Assembly (NCBI RefSeq): GCF_023283845.1
Contig: NZ_JAKILC010000010.1
Span: 1 to 64,000 of the forward strand
Direction of reading: 5' to 3'
Source: Shewanella marinintestina
GTDB taxonomy: Bacteria > Pseudomonadota > Gammaproteobacteria > Enterobacterales > Shewanellaceae
Length of the DNA: 64,000 nucleotides
Below the pieces are notes generated by a model. The model worked only from the letters and a program-made list of their open reading frames with translations, did not search any database and was not told the origin of the DNA. Positions 61,107 through 64,000 of this stretch are shown in pieces; the first letter of the stretch is position 1, and every line of letters starts with the position of its first letter. The translations under genes were made by a program, and so were the position numbers.

Positions 61107-63473
61107 ATGCGATCATCTAACTTAAACCCTATCACCAGTGCAATTCGCTTTGGCTTACTCCTTCCAGCTTCTCTGATATGTTTATCTGCTGCAGCAGATA
61201 ATGCTGTCGATACCACAAATATCGAGCGGATCATGGTGACAGGTCAGAAAATTGCTCGCACCGTACAAGAGACAACAACCAGTGTTGCGGTATTGACTGA
61301 AAAGCAATTAGAGCAAGAAAACATCAATGATTTTCGCGATGTGATCATAAATACCGCTAATGCTCAAGTAACAGGCAATCGCAGCTTTAGCATTCGTGGT
61401 ATTGACGGCTTTAACGTCTCCGGAGGCGGTAACAGCTTTTTAGCCAGTGTGTATGTCGACGGTGCTCCTCTGCCAGAACGGATGATTTATGGCGGTGGTT
61501 TTTCTACTTGGGACGCTAAACAAGTAGAAATATTACGAGGCCCACAATCAACTCTACAAGGACGTAACGCATTAGCTGGCGCTGTGATCATGACTACCCA
61601 AGCACCAACGCAGGAGTGGCAAGGTAAATACCAGCTAACTGTGGGTGAAAATGGTCAAAGAGAGATTGGCGTAGCCATTGGTGGCGGCCTTATCGAAGAT
61701 GAACTTTCATTTAGGTTTAGTGGCGAAAAGAAAGAAATTGACGGTTATATTGAAAACTTAGTGCGCAATGAGCCCGCCGATTATCGTGACGACGGCACTT
61801 ATCGATTAAAATTACTTTATCAACCATCGGCACTGCCTGAGTTTTCAGCTCAGCTAGGCTATACCCGCAGCAATAGTGACTATGGTCATACTGCGGTTGA
61901 GATAGCACAAGGTCAAAATCCTTTTGAAAATCGCTATGTCTACAATAACGATGAAAGAAAAGAGACTGTAGATGCCGACATACTAGTGCTAGAGCTAAAC
62001 TACGACTTAAATGATTATTGGTCATTAGGGTCATACACCACGTGGTCTAGCGTCGATACTCGCTTTACTTGGGACTCTGACTTCTTAGAGATTGAAGGCA
62101 GTCAATTCCCAGAAGATACTGGCAGTATTTCTAACTACAAAAATACTACCGATTCACTAAGCCAAGAGCTGAGATTGACCTTTGAATACGATGATTTTAG
62201 CGGCGTGATTGGTGCTTATTACTTCAATACCGATGTTGATGATCACTCTAACGGATTAAGTAATCTAAAACTAAACCGTTTAGGGCTCACTAGCGATATA
62301 TTGCAAGCAAGATATGGGTTAAGCCAACCCATTGCTGATTTAGTGGTTGGCCAATACGCTGAGTTTAATCCTGCCCACACGAGCGCACTAACCTCGTCAC
62401 AGCAGACAATTTCAAGCTATGCGTTATTTGCAGATGCTGTTTGGAATATTACTGAAAAATGGGACGTTTTTGGTGGTATTCGCTTTGATCATGAAAAGCA
62501 ACAAACACAAAATGATGCCCAATATATTATTTTAAATGCGGATAAAATACCGGATCCAGCCAGCTATATTGGAACACCTTATGAAGGTATTTCCCCGTTA
62601 ATCGCCGGTATTAACCAGCAGTTTTATGATTTAGCGGCTAGTGCCTCAACAACGACTCCCGAAATTGAAAATGATTTTAATACCATCTTACCTAAGCTAG
62701 GTGTGAGCTATCACTGGACTGAAGACTTAATCACTAGCTTTTCGTACCAAAAAGGCTATCGCTCAGGTGGCGTAGGTATTAATAACGCTCGCGGTGATGT
62801 GTTTGAATACGACCCAGAATACACTGACAACTATGAGTTATCATTGCGTTCAAGCTGGTTAGACGGTGACTTGATTGCCAATGCCAACCTGTTTTACGTT
62901 GACTGGCGTGACCAACAAGTAAACGTGCAGCTCTCACCTAACCGTTATGACAATGAAACTGTCAATGCAGGTCAATCAACAGTGCAAGGGTTTGAGCTTG
63001 AGCTGAACTACCAAGTCACTAGCGAACTCGCACTTTATGCGTCTGTGGGTCAGTCAAAGACCGAGTTTACTGACTTTGTGATCACCATTCCCACTGAAAC
63101 TACGCCAATAGTCAACGACTTATCCGGTCGCCAATTTACCGCTCCCGAGTGGACCGGTAATATTGGTGCCACTTACAGCGCCGATAACGGTATTTTTGCT
63201 AACCTAAATGCCAACTATGCCCAAAGCGCACCGGTAAAGGTTGACCCATACCGTGAAGGATATAAAGAGGGTGATGAACTGTTTGATCCTTACAATGACA
63301 GCCGCACTCTGGTCAATATGCAGATAGGCTATGAGTGGCAAAACGTCGGGATTTACCTGCAAGGTAAAAACTTATTTGATGAAGAATACATTACTAATAA
63401 CTTCACTCGCACACCGGCCTTAGGCGAACCAAGACAACTAGCGTTAACCTTACGTGGCGAGTTTAGCCTTTAG
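61107..63473 (+). CDS. TonB-dependent ferric-siderophore-type receptor
   Basis: A 788-residue outer-membrane receptor: signal peptide (about 1-30, cut after LSAAA), TonB box (ERIMVTGQK), plug domain (VQETTTSVAVLTEKQLEQENINDFRDVI ... RSFSIRGIDGFNVSGGGNSFLASVYVDGAPLP ... VEILRGPQSTLQGRNALAGAVIMTTQAP) and a long barrel ending ALTLRGEFSL. The Fur boxes and the divergent PepSY module indicate an iron compound as substrate; which siderophore is unknown. The terminal residue is Leu instead of the usual Phe. Confidence 0.93.
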   Translation: MRSSNLNPITSAIRFGLLLPASLICLSAAADNAVDTTNIERIMVTGQKIARTVQETTTSVAVLTEKQLEQENINDFRDVIINTANAQVTGNRSFSIRGIDGFNVSGGGNSFLASVYVDGAPLPERMIYGGGFSTWDAKQVEILRGPQSTLQGRNALAGAVIMTTQAPTQEWQGKYQLTVGENGQREIGVAIGGGLIEDELSFRFSGEKKEIDGYIENLVRNEPADYRDDGTYRLKLLYQPSALPEFSAQLGYTRSNSDYGHTAVEIAQGQNPFENRYVYNNDERKETVDADILVLELNYDLNDYWSLGSYTTWSSVDTRFTWDSDFLEIEGSQFPEDTGSISNYKNTTDSLSQELRLTFEYDDFSGVIGAYYFNTDVDDHSNGLSNLKLNRLGLTSDILQARYGLSQPIADLVVGQYAEFNPAHTSALTSSQQTISSYALFADAVWNITEKWDVFGGIRFDHEKQQTQNDAQYIILNADKIPDPASYIGTPYEGISPLIAGINQQFYDLAASASTTTPEIENDFNTILPKLGVSYHWTEDLITSFSYQKGYRSGGVGINNARGDVFEYDPEYTDNYELSLRSSWLDGDLIANANLFYVDWRDQQVNVQLSPNRYDNETVNAGQSTVQGFELELNYQVTSELALYASVGQSKTEFTDFVITIPTETTPIVNDLSGRQFTAPEWTGNIGATYSADNGIFANLNANYAQSAPVKVDPYREGYKEGDELFDPYNDSRTLVNMQIGYEWQNVGIYLQGKNLFDEEYITNNFTRTPALGEPRQLALTLRGEFSL

Positions 63474-63500
63474 CAAAAAAATGCAATAAACACATATAAG

Positions 63501-63526
63501 AAGGTCAACTCAATGTTGGCCTTTTT
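63501..63526 (+). terminator. Terminator of the TonB receptor gene
   Basis: AAGGTCAAC (63501-63509) pairs with GTTGGCCTT (63515-63523) with one G-T pair, then a T-run. Confidence 0.75.
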
Positions 63527-63531
63527 CTTAA

Positions 63532-63856
63532 ACTAATCAGTATAAGAATTTGATCTACTCAGAGCGGTTTTTGGCAAACTAATCCAAGGCGAATAGCTGC
63601 AATAATGGTTATTCCCTTATAAAGCTAATCAACGCAGAAGTAGGCAGTCAAAAACGCTCCTGAAGGCGAGTTTTAGCGATTCTGATGCTGTGACTCTTAA
63701 TAAACAAAGAAGGAGCTTGAACCTAGTTCAACTATGCTCTTCACTCGTTGCAAACCACATGGATGTAGTGAATGTCATTAATGCTGGAGCATTTAATGAC
63801 TTTGCCTCAAAACCGCTAAACTCTCGCTAAGTGACTAAATGTTTATACTGATTGGT
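63532..63856. mobile_element. MITE-like element with imperfect terminal inverted repeats
   Basis: The left end reads ACTAATCAGTATAAG and the reverse complement of the right end reads ACCAATCAGTATAAA. Further inward both share ATTT, an ACT/AGTCACT region, AGCGGTTTT and GGCAAA, so the inverted ends are about 40-48 bp. The interior (about 230 bp) has no credible gene. A single similar end, ACCAATTAGTATAA, occurs at 20017-20030 without a partner. Confidence 0.6.
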
Positions 63857-63875
63857 ATTAATCATTTGTCAGGCA

Positions 63876-64000
63876 TTAGAGCTGCACGACCTTCTGAGCG
63901 TAAAACTCAGCAGGATCATTCACTTTAATTTGATCTCTGCCAGCTTGTTTTGCCATATATAAAGACGTATCAGCACGTTTAACCCAAAGCTCACTGTCTT
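63876..64000 (-). CDS. GGDEF protein, C-terminal end only (runs off the window)
   Basis: The last 40 codons of a minus-strand gene read DSELWVKRADTSLYMAKQAG then RDQIKVNDPAEFYAQKVVQL-stop. The 'RAD.sLY.AK..GR(d/n)' pattern is the characteristic end of a GGDEF diguanylate cyclase domain. The rest of the gene lies beyond position 64000, so activity and N-terminal sensor cannot be judged. The preceding MITE-like element ends 20 bp beyond its stop. Confidence 0.88.
   Translation of the reverse strand, partial: DSELWVKRADTSLYMAKQAGRDQIKVNDPAEFYAQKVVQL

Overview
The window looks like chromosomal DNA of a Shewanella-type marine gammaproteobacterium. The evidence is the gene set (562-residue NAD malic enzyme, YehS, QueG, MetE/MetR with MetJ boxes, ScsBCD, BtuB under a cobalamin riboswitch, azurin, a shewasin-like pepsin homologue and a SonM/SonA-type borosin pair). 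It carries about 55 genes on both strands. I see no rRNA, tRNA, CRISPR array or complete insertion sequence.

Layout. 0-6.6 kb: glutathione S-transferase, PH-domain membrane protein, an NRAMP-like transporter followed by a serine hydrolase, yehS and maeA. 6.66-9.6 kb: an accessory island with short palindromes, a structured gene-less stretch with a LexA-like box and a 19-bp perfect hairpin, then two integron-type gene cassettes (a SIMPL protein and a small membrane protein) bounded by attC-like sites. The island has no integrase and is flanked by inverted copies of a dispersed repeat. 9.8-16.2 kb: small conserved protein, PAP2 phosphatase, TPR-GGDEF protein, queG, dodecin, AhpD-like protein and a divergent LysR regulator. 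16.3-24.2 kb: scsDCB disulfide/copper-stress genes, metE and divergent metR. 24.2-31.5 kb: HDOD protein, SGNH esterase lipoprotein, btuB with riboswitch, a secreted unknown, a BlaI-M56 regulatory pair and azurin.

31.7-37.3 kb is the most interesting region: a row of co-directional genes encoding a pepsin-like aspartic protease, a GNAT acetyltransferase, a SonM-like peptide backbone N-methyltransferase, an 85-residue SonA-like precursor and a TPR-GGDEF protein. The methyltransferase and precursor form a split borosin RiPP system. The protease and acetyltransferase immediately upstream are candidate maturation enzymes, and a seven-unit heptanucleotide tandem repeat lies just before the precursor gene.

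37.4-48.8 kb: FMN reductase and LysR regulator, a dicarboxylate symporter fused to a solute-binding domain, rsuA-type pseudouridine synthase, pyrC, an HExxH protein, and an AraC regulator divergent from a D-aminoacylase-like amidohydrolase and an arylsulfatase. 48.9-53.7 kb: ppiC followed by decayed copies of its own 3' end, a C45 Ntn-hydrolase, a second PAP2 phosphatase, a putative outer-membrane barrel and a small unknown. 53.8-64 kb: PQQ-type sugar dehydrogenase, an overlapping pair (N-formylglutamate amidohydrolase/DUF1704 fusion plus ATP-grasp ligase), a Fur-box-flanked iron-uptake module (DUF3325, DUF3649-like and PepSY proteins divergent from a TonB receptor), a MITE-like element, and the 3' end of another GGDEF gene running off the window.

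Functions were assigned by reading motifs and families by eye. No database search was run.
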